64,000 bases of DNA from Candidatus Stackebrandtia faecavium (GCA_019112895.1 DXIM01000062.1:54344-118343), one strand, 5' to 3'; positions 16,851-26,285 are shown, numbered from the stretch's first letter. Made by a program: numbers and translations. Notes: generated by a model from the sequence alone, not told the origin.

Positions 16851-18035
16851 TCAAGTCAGCAATGCCACCGACTCGAAGTGTTGGGTCATCGGGAAAGCGT
16901 CGAATGCCCGCACGGTTTCGACCCGGTACCCCAGGTCGGTGAACAAGGACACGTCGCGCGCCAACGCCGCCGGATCGCACGCAACATAGACGACGGCACG
17001 TGGACGTCCGTCCACGATAGCCTTCACCACGTTGGATCCCAGCCCTTTCCGAGGCGGATCCACCACCACGACGTCGGGTGTCGGCAGTTGTGTCACGACG
17101 TCCTCCACATCCGCGACATGGGCCTTCGCGGTTGGTAGTTTCGCCAGGTTGCGACGCAGGCGCGACGTCGGTGCTGACTCCACCGCGGCCACATGGCCGC
17201 CGGAACCAACCGAATCGGCTAGCGCGGCGGCGAACAGCCCCGCACCGGAGTACAGGTCCCACACCGTTTCCCCGGATTTGACTTGCGCCATCTCCCGCAC
17301 GGTTGCGGTCAGGGCCCGGGCCGCTTCCGGATGCACCTGCCAAAACGAGTCGCACGACAATTCGAAAGTATGACCATCGTTGCGCTCTTCGACCTTGCGC
17401 GGACCGGACACCATGCGAGGCTGCTTGTGGCGCCGTGACTGCGTATACACCGACAGCTGCCCGGTGCCGCTTTGGGTCACGCACACGTTGCTCGCCCCCG
17501 GCCAATGTTCTTGCAGCACATCGCTGTCCCGGATGGAATCCGAGGCAATCGGACAGTCATCGATATCGATGACCTCCTTCGAACGATGCGGCCGCAAGCC
17601 GGGCTTGCCGTCGCGGTCAACCGCGTATTGCATGCGGGTCCGCCATCCCAACAGCCCGCCCGGCAACGGTTCGACCCCGAACCGACTGACGTCCTCGGCG
17701 TTCATGCCGCCCAACCGAACGAGCTGCTCCCGCAGAACATCGCTCTTCAATCGCAGCTGGCCCTCGGCCGAGACATGCTGAAAATCGCAGCCTCCACATG
17801 TACCGGCGAAGCGGCACGGTGGTGTCACTCGATCCTCCCCGGCACGCAGCACCTCGACCGCGTCCGCACGCCAGAATTTGCTGTTTCGCTGAGTTACGGC
17901 GATTCTCACGCGTTCACCGGGGAGAGCGTGACGCACGAAAATGACGCGCCCATCGGCTCGCGCTACGCAGTGGCCCCCATGGGCCACCGGGCCCACGTCC
18001 ACGATCATCGTCGCGGAGTCGTCCTGTTCAGTCAC
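16851..18035 (-). CDS. Class I SAM-dependent RNA methyltransferase (TrmA/RlmD family) with TRAM domain
   Basis: A 394-residue RNA uridine-C5 methyltransferase. The N-terminal TRAM/OB part (DVGPVAHGGHCVARADGRVI) binds RNA. Three cysteines in CRFAGTCGGCDFQH plus one in IDDCPIA could hold a 4Fe-4S cluster. The methyltransferase core has VWDLYSGAGLFAAALA (SAM), VVDPPRKGLG and the catalytic Cys/Glu region VYVACDPAALARDV. It methylates tRNA or rRNA uridine; which one is unclear. GTG start at 18035; an internal ATG ten codons later is the alternative. It lies 66 bp upstream of the dxs reading. Confidence 0.9.
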   Translation of the reverse strand: MTEQDDSATMIVDVGPVAHGGHCVARADGRVIFVRHALPGERVRIAVTQRNSKFWRADAVEVLRAGEDRVTPPCRFAGTCGGCDFQHVSAEGQLRLKSDVLREQLVRLGGMNAEDVSRFGVEPLPGGLLGWRTRMQYAVDRDGKPGLRPHRSKEVIDIDDCPIASDSIRDSDVLQEHWPGASNVCVTQSGTGQLSVYTQSRRHKQPRMVSGPRKVEERNDGHTFELSCDSFWQVHPEAARALTATVREMAQVKSGETVWDLYSGAGLFAAALADSVGSGGHVAAVESAPTSRLRRNLAKLPTAKAHVADVEDVVTQLPTPDVVVVDPPRKGLGSNVVKAIVDGRPRAVVYVACDPAALARDVSLFTDLGYRVETVRAFDAFPMTQHFESVALLT

Positions 18036-18156
18036 GTACGTCGGTACCCCATCGTTCAGCAGTACGGTGTGCAGCTGTGAAGCGTAACGCCTCAGTCGAT
18101 TCGCCCCAACGACGCACAGGCAGCCTCAGGTATTCAGCGGGGGCCGGATGGCCGGC

Positions 18157-18987
18157 TCAACGGACAGCCGTCACAGCCCCGGGCTCGTCCATCGAGTGCT
18201 TGCGTCGGGTGTAGCGCACCGCACCAAACGAGATGGCCACCAACAGCGCCGTAACGGGGTACCCCCCGATCAAGGTGACGATGCCCAGCAGGGTGTCTTG
18301 GTCGATCAGGTGGAGCCAGAGCCGGAAAATGTTCTTGATCAAGAACACGACTCCCCACAACATCGTCAACCACGAGAACAAACGCACCATACGAGCGTCC
18401 TCCCGCCACACGTTGCGGCCACCCGCCGCGACGATCGCCCAGAACCAGCCCACCAAGGGATGTTTGACGGCCACCGACCCCATGAGGATGAAACCGTAGA
18501 TGCCGCCCTGGATGATCCCCGGCAAATAGAAGTCGGCGGCGTCGCCGGTGTTCCAGGCCAGGACCGCGCCGATACTGATGCCCAGCAGGCCGTTGATGGC
18601 GTGTCGTATCGGCTCACGCCGTACCGCGCGCACGATCGCGATGATGACCGCTACCGCAACTGCGGCAGCGATGACCCACCGCAGTGAGTCCTCCCAGATG
18701 ACGTTCGCGACCACGAAGATACCGATCGGGATTCCCGACTCGATGAGACCGCCGATCCCGCCGAGCTGTTGCGAGATCTGTTCCGTCAGCGGAGGAAGCT
18801 CGTCCTCATCCTCACCTGTGTCGGCGGCGTCGGCTGTGGCTTCAGCGGCATCGAGGTGGGGGGGTTCTTCCGCCGCCGGATCCGTTTCGTCCAGCATGTG
18901 AGGATCCGGCTGTCCACCATCGTGGGTGTCGTGGACCGAATCCGCTGCGACGGTGAATTCGGGCCGGCTACGTGGCTGATCCACCAT
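18157..18987 (-). CDS. DUF3159 family membrane protein
   Basis: A 276-residue integral membrane protein of unknown function. After an acidic cytoplasmic N-terminus (about 1-70) it has around six hydrophobic helices, including FVVANVIWEDSLRWVIAAAV and GGIYGFILMGSVAVKHPLVG. The KHPLVGWFW and GGRNVWRED region is typical of actinobacterial DUF3159 proteins. ATG 18987 has GGAGAGG just upstream; a longer reading to 19173 is Arg-rich and unlikely. Neighbours DUF3710 and dut are its usual company in actinobacteria. Confidence 0.82.
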   Translation of the reverse strand: MVDQPRSRPEFTVAADSVHDTHDGGQPDPHMLDETDPAAEEPPHLDAAEATADAADTGEDEDELPPLTEQISQQLGGIGGLIESGIPIGIFVVANVIWEDSLRWVIAAAVAVAVIIAIVRAVRREPIRHAINGLLGISIGAVLAWNTGDAADFYLPGIIQGGIYGFILMGSVAVKHPLVGWFWAIVAAGGRNVWREDARMVRLFSWLTMLWGVVFLIKNIFRLWLHLIDQDTLLGIVTLIGGYPVTALLVAISFGAVRYTRRKHSMDEPGAVTAVR

Positions 18988-19039
18988 TTTTTCCTCTCCG
19001 CCGGACGCCGACCGGCGACGTCTGGATCGGTAGCTACGT

Positions 19040-19062
19040 GCCTCGGCCGGGACGGCCGAGGC
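19040..19062 (-). terminator. GC-rich hairpin after the DUF3710 gene
   Basis: Perfect 9-bp stem GCCTCGGCC / GGCCGAGGC with a 5-base loop, in the 97-bp gap between the DUF3710 stop and the DUF3159 start. It lacks a T-tract, so termination may be partial. Confidence 0.5.
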
Positions 19063-19084
19063 GTCAATGCCGCGACGATTCGTC

Positions 19085-19807
19085 TTAGCGGGGCTTGGGT
19101 GAAGGCTTACGCCGCGATCCACCGGCTCCGGCAGTCGCGGGTTTAGCTTTTTGCGCCTGTTGCTTCTCCACATGTTTCTTACGTGCTTCCATCATCTCTT
19201 CCGGAAGCTGCAATGTCAGTCCCTCGCGCAGCGGCATCGCCTCGTTGCCCCGCTCGACGATCATTCCTTGGAGGCATTCGTCGAGCGTCGATTCGGCTTC
19301 GTTTTTCTCGGCGCGTGCCCCATGGAACAACGCCCGCACGAACCAGCGCGGGCCGTCGATGCCGATGTAACGCACCAGCGTCGTCTTGTTCCGCCCATCC
19401 GGTTGGTAAGCAAGCAATTCGGTGCCATAAGCGCCTTCGGCGAGTTCGAAGCGGCCGCCCCGCTCCTTCACCGACTGGGCAATCTCGTCCCGGATTTCGT
19501 CCCAAATGCCTTCGTTGCGGGGCGCGGCGCACGCGGCTACACGCAAGACACTGTCTTCATTGGAAATCACGACTTCTTGCCGCAGTCGACCGTTTTCATC
19601 TGCGGGCATCCCGAACTTCAGGTTCGGCAATGCCGGGATCTTCAAACCGCCCAAGTCGAGACGCATAATGTCGTCATCGGGTGCATGCGACGAGTCGTAC
19701 GGGCCGTGCCCAGGCGACGTGTCTTCGGCCGAAGCTTCCTGCTCCGTCGCGTCGAGGCTCTCCTCGAGCTCTTCTTCTTTACGTCGCCGTCGTCCAAACA
19801 CGCTCAT
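19085..19807 (-). CDS. DUF3710 family protein
   Basis: A 240-residue soluble protein with no assigned function. It starts MSVFGRRRRKEEELEE, has an acidic segment, then the conserved core LDLGGLKIPALPNLKF and the later GIDGPRWFVRALFHGARA, both typical of DUF3710. The C-terminus is basic. It sits 48 bp from dut on the same strand, an arrangement kept across many actinobacteria, so co-expression is likely. Confidence 0.82.
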   Translation of the reverse strand: MSVFGRRRRKEEELEESLDATEQEASAEDTSPGHGPYDSSHAPDDDIMRLDLGGLKIPALPNLKFGMPADENGRLRQEVVISNEDSVLRVAACAAPRNEGIWDEIRDEIAQSVKERGGRFELAEGAYGTELLAYQPDGRNKTTLVRYIGIDGPRWFVRALFHGARAEKNEAESTLDECLQGMIVERGNEAMPLREGLTLQLPEEMMEARKKHVEKQQAQKAKPATAGAGGSRRKPSPKPR

Positions 19808-19855
19808 TCTCCATCTGTTCCATGACCATCAGTCATGCTTGCCGGTATAGGCACG

Positions 19856-20302
19856 TCACGTCAATCCGCCGGTCGAACCATGCCCACCGATGCCACGCGC
19901 CGATTCGGGCAGCTGCGACACTTCATGGAATACCACCTGTGCCACCTGCTGGACCACGAGCTGAGCGATACGGTCGCCTCGGCTCACACGCACCGGCGTG
20001 TCACCGTCGAGGTTGACCAGGTTGACGCGGATTTCGCCACGATAGCCAGCGTCGACGGTACCGGGTGCGTTGAGCACAGTCACGCCGTGCCGTGCGGCCA
20101 GGCCCGAACGCGGGTGCACCAAACCCACGTACCCGGGGGGAAGCGCACACGCGATACCGGTGTTGACCAGTGCCCGTTCCCCCGGTTTCAGTTCCACATC
20201 GTGCGCGGCATACAGGTCGACACCGGCGTCGAGCGGATGCGCATAACGCGGCAACGGTAGCTGCGGATCCAGCCGCGTGATTGCGACGCTCACCTCGTTC
20301 AC
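19856..20302 (-). CDS. dut: Deoxyuridine 5'-triphosphate nucleotidohydrolase
   Basis: Homotrimeric dUTPase that hydrolyses dUTP to dUMP and keeps uracil out of DNA. All five motifs are present: [35 protein letters not shown] and [10 protein letters not shown]. The His in the last motif replaces the more widespread Phe, as in mycobacterial enzymes. GTG 20302 is preferred because GGAG lies eight bases upstream; GTG 20311 is the alternative. Length ~148 residues is normal. Divergent to the DUF3093 gene. Confidence 0.95.
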   Translation of the reverse strand: MNEVSVAITRLDPQLPLPRYAHPLDAGVDLYAAHDVELKPGERALVNTGIACALPPGYVGLVHPRSGLAARHGVTVLNAPGTVDAGYRGEIRVNLVNLDGDTPVRVSRGDRIAQLVVQQVAQVVFHEVSQLPESARGIGGHGSTGGLT

Positions 20303-20348
20303 TTCACGCACTCCTTGGGTTCAAATGGCGCAGCGGTATTGTCGGCCC

Positions 20349-20822
20349 ATGCCGCTCGATGACCGTACCCTCTTTCACGAAAGGCTCCTCCTGCCGTGGT
20401 GGTGGTGGCCCATCTGCCTCGCCCTCGCGATCGGGCTGGCCATTGAATTGGGCATGGGGGTTCCCGGGATGGTCACCTGGCTGCCGCTGGCTGTGCTGAT
20501 ACCGGCGACGATCGGCGGACTGTTGTGGCTCGGCCGTCTGCGGATCCAGATCGACGACACGCATTTTCGGGTCGACGATGCGTGTCTGCCGCGGGAATTC
20601 ATTGAATCGGTCGAACCTTTGTCCCAAACACCGTTGCGCGACGCCCTCACTGCGCAACTGCACCCGTTGGCGTTCGTCATCAAGCGCCCGTGGATTCGAA
20701 GCGCCGTTCGCATCACTTTGAACGACCCCGCCGATCCGACCCCCTACTGGATCATCTCCACCAAGCGCCCCGACGAAATATGCACGGCACTAGAAAAAAC
20801 TCGATGCGACGCCAATAGCTAG
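20349..20822 (+). CDS. DUF3093 family membrane protein
   Basis: A 157-residue protein starting MPLDDRTLFHERLLLPWWWW, with two transmembrane helices (about residues 15-35 and 41-61) and a C-terminal cytoplasmic beta-rich part containing IQIDDTHFRVDDACLP. This layout, and a place opposite dut, are typical of DUF3093 proteins. Function unknown. The last codons overlap the terminator stem at 20800-20834. Confidence 0.8.
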   Translation: MPLDDRTLFHERLLLPWWWWPICLALAIGLAIELGMGVPGMVTWLPLAVLIPATIGGLLWLGRLRIQIDDTHFRVDDACLPREFIESVEPLSQTPLRDALTAQLHPLAFVIKRPWIRSAVRITLNDPADPTPYWIISTKRPDEICTALEKTRCDANS

Positions 20823-20834
20823 CGTCGCATCGAG
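20800..20834. terminator. Bidirectional terminator
   Basis: Perfect 13-bp stem CTCGATGCGACGC / GCGTCGCATCGAG with a 9-base loop, between convergent DUF3093 and DUF4193 genes. On the plus strand the stem begins inside the last codons of the DUF3093 gene and ends 11 bases before the DUF4193 stop. Confidence 0.75.
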
Positions 20835-20845
20835 ATTCGGGCGAT

Positions 20846-21145
20846 TTACGCCGCGCAATCGCGGCAGATGAGCTTGCCTTTCTTCTGTGTCGCAAGCTGG
20901 CTGCGATGGTGCACCAAAAAGCAACTGGAGCAACGGAACTCATCGTTTTGCATCGGCAATACTTTGACGGTCAGTTCCTCATCGGCAAGGTCTGCTCCCG
21001 GAAGCTCGAAGTTTTCAGCGACTTCGGCTTCGTCAACATCCACACTGCCTGATTGCGCATCGGTGCGCCGAGCCTTCAACTCTTCGAGGCTGTCGTCGCC
21101 TGACTCCTCGCTATCGCGGCGCGGTGCGTCGTAGTCGGTGGCCAT
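20846..21145 (-). CDS. DUF4193 family zinc-ribbon protein
   Basis: A 99-residue acidic protein beginning MATDYDAPRRDSEE, the hallmark start of DUF4193. The C-terminal FRCSSCFLVHHRSQL and ICRDCAA carry two CxxC pairs that probably bind zinc. ATG 21145 is chosen over the longer reading from 21172 because of that conserved start and a GGGAG upstream. Members are widespread next to dut and sigA in actinobacteria; the role is not known. Confidence 0.85.
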   Translation of the reverse strand: MATDYDAPRRDSEESGDDSLEELKARRTDAQSGSVDVDEAEVAENFELPGADLADEELTVKVLPMQNDEFRCSSCFLVHHRSQLATQKKGKLICRDCAA

Positions 21146-21582
21146 AGCTAGTCTCACTCCCACTGTGGTCAATAAACCAAGTTCCTGCGGTCAGGCACGG
21201 AATCATCCCTTCGGCGTGGGTCATCAACTCGAACCTTCGTCCCTCGACCAGGTTGAGCTAATACGCGCCCACTCTCGCGAGAAGACACCCCCCGCGAGCG
21301 CGGTACCTTACCCCGCCTTGGAAATGCAACGACAGCCGGTACCCGACAGTTCTTCCCAAATGTGAGGCATCCAACCCGCAAAATCGCGAGGAATCGATCG
21401 ACGAATCCGACAATCTCGTCTTACCCACCCAGAAGCGACGCCACCAGGAAGCGACTTTACATACGGTCATGACGGATCGGATCGGGCACGCAATCATTTC
21501 GGTGACAAGTTCTCAAACCCGACTGCGCATCATGAGGGCAGCACGATAACCTCACCAGCAACGTTTGGACAGGGGAGGCAGT
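21146..21582. promoter_or_regulatory. Divergent intergenic region, no gene seen
   Basis: This 437-bp stretch lies between the divergent DUF4193 and Cei-like genes and should hold both promoters. I find no convincing gene, repeat or RNA element. The only clear signal is the AGGGGAGG ribosome site at 21571-21578 for the plus-strand gene. Confidence 0.4.
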
Positions 21583-22098
21583 GTGCGCATCACGCAGGTA
21601 CGTGCCCTGATCGTGGTCGGATTCCTAACTGTCGTTGCGATCGCCACGTCGTTGTTCGCCATTGCCAGCGACTCCCAGACTGCGTCAGGCAGCCAAAATT
21701 GCGATCCCGGCGACGTTCCGGTCGATATCTCGTTGCCGGAAGAACATGACATCAACGTACGGATCACAAACGCCACCGATGGTGCCGGACTTGCCGAAGC
21801 GGCCAAGGAAGCCCTCGACGAATACGGTTTCAATGTCGAAGACATTTCGACGGACAAACAAAAAACGGAAGCTCCCGCGGAGCTTTACTACGGACCGAAC
21901 ATGGTCGCGGGAGGGCACCTGCTGCGTGCCTATTTCGCGAGTTCGGAACATCATTTTTCACTCGACAACGACACCGATTATGTCGAAGTTGTTTTGGGGG
22001 AAGGCTTCCAACAGGTGAACACGAAAAGCGATGCGCGCAACGCGTTGGGCATCATCGGACACCCGCAGGCGCCGGACGGCACCTGCCCGACGGGATGA
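21583..22098 (+). CDS. LytR C-terminal domain protein (Cei-like envelope protein)
   Basis: A 171-residue single-pass membrane protein. An N-terminal helix (about residues 7-29, ALIVVGFLTVVAIATSLFAI) anchors it; the outside part has VRITNATDGAGLAEAAKEAL and VEVVLGEGFQQVN, the alpha/beta fold of the LytR_C domain. The mycobacterial homologue between DUF4193 and sigA is the envelope-integrity protein Cei, and the gene order here is the same. GTG 21583 is chosen for its AGGGGAGG four bases upstream. Confidence 0.8.
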   Translation: MRITQVRALIVVGFLTVVAIATSLFAIASDSQTASGSQNCDPGDVPVDISLPEEHDINVRITNATDGAGLAEAAKEALDEYGFNVEDISTDKQKTEAPAELYYGPNMVAGGHLLRAYFASSEHHFSLDNDTDYVEVVLGEGFQQVNTKSDARNALGIIGHPQAPDGTCPTG

Positions 22099-22320
22099 TC
22101 CTATTTTCACGTCACTGCAATCCGAATCCCAAACTGCCACAACGGAAACACGCCTCGCGGCAATGGCTGTTGGTTGTTTCCCAAACTCCAGCGTTACAAT
22201 TCACGCCTGTCCGTATGGCGCAAGAGCCAACGGGCTGGTCCACAATCCAATGTCAGGTTCGTTTGGTGTGCACACATACCACAGCGAATCTCGCCCACCA
22301 TACGCCTCGGAAGGTAGTTC

Positions 22321-23907
22321 GTGACAGACGCGAGCCCAAACGGTACAGACGTCCGTTCACTGACAGATTCGCTTCTTCAGCTAGCCAACGATCGCGGTGG
22401 ACAACTCACTTCAGCCGACGTTGCGGGGTTCCTGGAATCCGCGGCGGTCGCTCCGGCTCAAGGAAAAAAGATCCTTCGGGCCCTGTCGGACGCCAACGTG
22501 ACCGTCGTCGTGGATGGTTCCGCCAGCACGCGCCGTTCCGTTGCCGCACGCTCCACCAGTCCCGCTTCGAAAGCGACGACTGCTAAGACCGGCACGAAGA
22601 AGTCGACCGCGAAGAAAGCAACGAAGAAGAAGGCAGAAGCGGAGGCTCCTGCTGCCAAGAGCGAAGCTGCCAGCGCCGTGACCGTTGATGCGGACGAAAG
22701 CCCGGAAGCTCCGGCGAAGAAAACCGCCAAAAAAGCCGCTAAAAAGGCGACGAAGAAGACCGCCGCCAAGCCTGACGCCGAGGCATCTTCCGAGGACAAA
22801 GAAAAGTCCGAAGCAAAGCCGGCAAAGAAGGCCGCTAAAAAAGCGGCCAAGAAATCCACCGCGAAAAAGGCGGCCAAGAAGGCTTCGTCGAAGAAATCGA
22901 AACAGGACGAAGAATCGTCCGAATTCGACTGGGATGACGAAGACTCTGAAGCCTTGAAGCAGGCCCGCAAAGACGCCGAGATGACGGCTTCGGCCGACTC
23001 GGTGCGCGCCTATTTGAAGCAGATCGGCAAAGTGCCGCTGTTGAACGCCGCTCAGGAAGTCGAGCTGGCCAAGCGCATTGAGGCCGGCCTGTACGCCGTG
23101 GAACGCCTGCGGCAAATCCGGGAAGCCGGAGAAGAACTTCCGATCAAACCGCGTCGTGAACTCGAATGGGTGAGCCGCGACGGAGAGCGAGCCAAGAACC
23201 ACCTGCTGGCCGCGAACCTACGTCTGGTCGTGTCGCTGGCGAAGCGTTACACCGGACGCGGCATGGCGTTCTTGGACCTCATCCAGGAAGGCAACCTGGG
23301 TCTGATCCGTGCCGTCGAGAAGTTCGACTACACCAAGGGCTTCAAGTTCTCTACCTACGCCACCTGGTGGATCCGGCAAGCCATCACCCGCGCCATGGCA
23401 GACCAGGCCCGCACCATCCGTATCCCGGTGCACATGGTCGAGGTCATCAACAAGTTGGGCCGGATCCAACGCGAGCTGCTTCAAGACCTCGGTCGCGAGC
23501 CGACCCCGGAAGAGCTGGCTAAGGAAATGGATATCTCCCCGGAGAAAGTCCTGGAGATCCAGCAGTACGCTCGGGAACCGATCTCGCTCGACCAGACCAT
23601 CGGCGATGAGGGCGACAGTCAGCTCGGCGACTTCATCGAGGACTCCGAGGCGGTCGTCGCCGTCGATGCCGTATCGTTCTCGCTCTTGCAGGGTCAGTTG
23701 CAGCAAGTACTCCAGACCCTGTCGGAACGTGAAGCGGGCGTTGTCCGTCTTCGATTCGGTCTGACCGACGGCCAGCCACGCACGCTGGACGAGATCGGAC
23801 AGGTCTACGGGGTCACCCGGGAACGCATCCGCCAGATCGAGTCGAAGACGATGTCGAAGCTTCGGCACCCATCTCGGTCGCAAGTGCTACGCGATTACCT
23901 CGATTAG
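22321..23907 (+). CDS. sigA: Primary RNA polymerase sigma factor (SigA/HrdB)
   Basis: Housekeeping sigma-70 of 528 residues. A short N-terminal domain is followed by a Lys/Ala-rich stretch (about 75-205) common in actinobacterial SigA. Region 1.2 starts near 226 ([16 protein letters not shown]), region 2 has [36 protein letters not shown] and [17 protein letters not shown] (-10 recognition), region 3 follows, and region 4.2 ends with [23 protein letters not shown] start, with GGAAGG six bases before. A TACAAT at 22195-22200 may be its -10 element. A 68-bp segment is identical to sigB. Confidence 0.97.
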   Translation: MTDASPNGTDVRSLTDSLLQLANDRGGQLTSADVAGFLESAAVAPAQGKKILRALSDANVTVVVDGSASTRRSVAARSTSPASKATTAKTGTKKSTAKKATKKKAEAEAPAAKSEAASAVTVDADESPEAPAKKTAKKAAKKATKKTAAKPDAEASSEDKEKSEAKPAKKAAKKAAKKSTAKKAAKKASSKKSKQDEESSEFDWDDEDSEALKQARKDAEMTASADSVRAYLKQIGKVPLLNAAQEVELAKRIEAGLYAVERLRQIREAGEELPIKPRRELEWVSRDGERAKNHLLAANLRLVVSLAKRYTGRGMAFLDLIQEGNLGLIRAVEKFDYTKGFKFSTYATWWIRQAITRAMADQARTIRIPVHMVEVINKLGRIQRELLQDLGREPTPEELAKEMDISPEKVLEIQQYAREPISLDQTIGDEGDSQLGDFIEDSEAVVAVDAVSFSLLQGQLQQVLQTLSEREAGVVRLRFGLTDGQPRTLDEIGQVYGVTRERIRQIESKTMSKLRHPSRSQVLRDYLD

Positions 23908-24113
23908 CCGATGTGTTTTGTCGCATCCTGCGTGCACAATTGCAGCTATGGGCGCTTGCCGACGGCCTACTGCGTCGTATAGCGTATTCGGACTACGCAC
24001 GAAGCCATCGGCAAGTGGTCAGTGTGAGCCCAGTCGCGAAGGCCGCGAGCGGGAAGCAAACGCGTCAATTGCGTGTTGCAGTAATTGAACAATGAACTCC
24101 ACCCCGGGGTTCA

Positions 24114-24147
24114 TGACAGTGATTGTCAACTGTGATAACAAGATCAC
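24114..24147 (+). promoter_or_regulatory. Two adjacent inverted repeats upstream of the small zinc-ribbon gene
   Basis: TGACA-GTGAT-TGTCA (24114-24128) is followed by GTGAT-AACAAG-ATCAC (24132-24147), ending 16 bp before ATG 24164. Two tandem dyads so close to the start look like an operator pair or overlap the promoter. No binding protein can be named. Confidence 0.4.
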
Positions 24148-24163
24148 AGCCGAAGGAGAGGCC

Positions 24164-24403
24164 ATGACACCCACCCTGACGCCCCCACCCGAGACGGACA
24201 CTCAGCCCGTCGCCGGTGAGCGCTGCGACCGGTGTAGCGCTTCGGCGAAGCTGCGTATCACGCTCGCGGGAGGAGACGATCTCGTGTTCTGCGGACACCA
24301 CGCCAATAAGTACGCGGATGATCTTGTGAAGATCGCCGTCGATTTCACTGCCGACAACGAGTTTGACTGGCGCGGCAGCGAACTTTTGGCCTCGAAAAAC
24401 TGA
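24164..24403 (+). CDS. Small zinc-ribbon protein (DUF7455-like)
   Basis: A 79-residue protein. The core ERCDRCSASAKLRITLAGGD then LVFCGHHANKYADDL carries CxxC and CxHH, likely zinc ligands. Proteins like this commonly follow sigA in actinobacteria; function unknown. ATG 24164 is chosen because AAGGAGAGG precedes it; an in-frame ATG at 24092 would run through the operator-like repeats. Confidence 0.78.
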   Translation: MTPTLTPPPETDTQPVAGERCDRCSASAKLRITLAGGDDLVFCGHHANKYADDLVKIAVDFTADNEFDWRGSELLASKN

Positions 24404-24416
24404 CCCTTTAGACCAC

Positions 24417-24451
24417 AAGCGGTGGTCCGGTCAGCGACCGGATCACCGCTT
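24417..24451. terminator. Bidirectional terminator
   Basis: A 16-bp stem (AAGCGGTGGTCCGGTC / GACCGGATCACCGCTT, one G-T pair) with a 3-base loop and a TTCTTTGTGTT tail, between the zinc-ribbon gene and the convergent helicase gene. Confidence 0.8.
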
Positions 24452-24469
24452 CTTTGTGTTCTAGGGCAG

Positions 24470-26173
24470 CTAGATCTTCTGGATCGCTTCGATGCGCTGT
24501 TCCAGTTGCTCGATCGTCGCTTGAGCGCTCGGCGGACCGCCGCAGATGCGCCGCAGCTCCGCATGGATCTTGCCGTGAGGCGTGTTCGTCGCATGGTGTT
24601 GCGCCGCCACGAGCGCGTTGAGGCGCTTGCGCAATGCGACACGTTTTTGTGCCGGGCTCTCCGGTTCCAGCGGATCCTTCTGGGCCGGCGGCGTCACTTT
24701 CGCATCGCGCGCCGACAACTGCTGTGCCTGGCGCTTCGACAGCAACATCGACACCTGCTCTGGGGTCAGCAACCCGGGTAGCCCCAAGAACTCCTGTTCT
24801 TCGGGGCTACCGGGCTGAATGGGGGTACCGAACGATGCCCCGTCGAAGATCACCTGATCCAGTTCCGCCGTGGATGCCAGCGTTTCTCGGCTATTTCCGA
24901 TCAACCCGTCCGGTTCGTCGCTGCGGCGTTGCGCTTCAGCGAGCAGATCTTCGGGATCGGGGTCGTCGGGGGGCCCGATGACATGGTCTCGGTCCTCCTC
25001 GAGGGCAGCCGCGAGCTCCAGTAGCGGCGCCACGCTCGGAAGGAATATCGAGGCGGTCTCCCCTTTGCGGCGTGACCGCACGAAGCGTCCGACAGCTTGC
25101 GCGAAGAACAACGGCGTGTGCGCGTTCGTCGCGTATACGCCCACGGCCAGTCGCGGGATGTCGACTCCTTCGCTCACCATCCGCACGGCGATCATCCAGC
25201 GATCATCGGAATCAGCGAACTTTGCGATCCGGTCGGAAGCTCCTGCGTCATCGGACAGCACCACGACGGCACGCTGACCGGTCACCTGTTCGAGGATCTT
25301 GGCGTAGGCGCGAGCGTCCTGTTGGTCGGAGGCGATGACCAGGCCGCCGGCGTCCGGCATACCCGCGTTACGAAGGGCACTCAGGCGAGCATCGGCGGCG
25401 CGCAGCACCTGCGGTATCCACTCGCCTGACGGGTCCAGCGCGGTCCGCCACGCCTGGGCAGTTAGGTCCTTGGTCATGGGCTCTCCCAGACGAACCGCGA
25501 GCTCGTCGCCGGCGCTGTTGCGCCACCGGGCATCGCCGGAATAAGCCAAGAACATGATCGGGCGCACGACGCCGTCCGCGAGCGCATGGGAATAGCCGTA
25601 GACGGTGTCGGGGCGCGACCGCAGGGAGCCGTCTGTCATGTGCTCGTATTCGACGAACGGGATCGGATTCTCATCGGACCGAAAGGGCGTTCCTGTCAGG
25701 CACAGGCGCCGCACCGCGGGTGTGAACGCCGCCTGCACGCCTTCGCCCCAGGATCGCGCGTCGCCGGCATGGTGGATCTCGTCGAGGATCACCAGTGTCG
25801 GTTTCGTCAATGTGCGGCGCTTATGCACCGCAGGGTCCGCCCCGACCTGTGCATAGGTGACCACGGCACCGTGGAAGTCGCTGGAAGTGTGTATATCCGC
25901 GTTACGAAACTGCGGGTCGAGAGCTATACCCACCTTCGCCGCGGCTTGCGCCCACTGCGTTTTCAAGTGCTCGGTCGGCGCCACGACGGTCACGGCGGTG
26001 ACGGCACCGCTGTCGAGCAGGTCCACAGCGACCCGTAGCGCGAACGTGGTCTTTCCCGCTCCGGGCGTTGCCACGGCGAGAAAATCGTCATCGTTGGCGC
26101 GATGGTAAGCGACCATGGCTTTTCGCTGCCACGTACGCAATGGTGCGAGAACTCCCCGACCGGTCACCGGCAT
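24470..26173 (-). CDS. DEAD/DEAH-box superfamily II helicase
   Basis: A 567-residue helicase. Motif I is ATPGAGKTT, motif Ia VVAPTEHLKTQW, motif II DEIHH, motif III LTGTPFRSD; the second RecA-like domain has MVSEGVDIPRLAVGVYA and AQAVGRFVRSRRKGE (motif VI). Such helicases follow sigA in many actinobacteria; the nucleic-acid substrate is unknown. ATG 26173 has GGGGAG eight to nine bases upstream; the longer reading from 26296 adds an unlikely Arg-rich tract. The C-terminus (about 410-567) is charged and probably helical. Confidence 0.88.
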   Translation of the reverse strand: MPVTGRGVLAPLRTWQRKAMVAYHRANDDDFLAVATPGAGKTTFALRVAVDLLDSGAVTAVTVVAPTEHLKTQWAQAAAKVGIALDPQFRNADIHTSSDFHGAVVTYAQVGADPAVHKRRTLTKPTLVILDEIHHAGDARSWGEGVQAAFTPAVRRLCLTGTPFRSDENPIPFVEYEHMTDGSLRSRPDTVYGYSHALADGVVRPIMFLAYSGDARWRNSAGDELAVRLGEPMTKDLTAQAWRTALDPSGEWIPQVLRAADARLSALRNAGMPDAGGLVIASDQQDARAYAKILEQVTGQRAVVVLSDDAGASDRIAKFADSDDRWMIAVRMVSEGVDIPRLAVGVYATNAHTPLFFAQAVGRFVRSRRKGETASIFLPSVAPLLELAAALEEDRDHVIGPPDDPDPEDLLAEAQRRSDEPDGLIGNSRETLASTAELDQVIFDGASFGTPIQPGSPEEQEFLGLPGLLTPEQVSMLLSKRQAQQLSARDAKVTPPAQKDPLEPESPAQKRVALRKRLNALVAAQHHATNTPHGKIHAELRRICGGPPSAQATIEQLEQRIEAIQKI

Positions 26174-26285
26174 CGACCGAACTCCCCTCTCGTGTTGGCG
26201 GCGCCGCGACCACGGTGCATCGCGCATCGCGACACGGAGCCTAGAAGTTATGTGCGTCTTACAAAACCTGATGAGCCTACGCGGG

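Noticed and set aside
19856-20302. Phe-to-His change in the last dUTPase motif (GGHGSTGG)
   Set aside because: Mycobacterial dUTPases, as I recall, carry the same His, so it is normal for the phylum.
21258-21497. Small minus-strand reading frame in the DUF4193-Cei gap
   Set aside because: No ribosome site, no recognisable residues, and it lies in an expected promoter region.
22545-22940. Lys/Ala-rich repeats in SigA as a possible repeat expansion
   Set aside because: Such a basic low-complexity stretch is typical of actinobacterial primary sigma factors.
23949-24014. 8-bp inverted repeat CTTGCCGA / TCGGCAAG after sigA
   Set aside because: The arms are 46 bases apart with no T-run; too weak to call a terminator or RNA gene.
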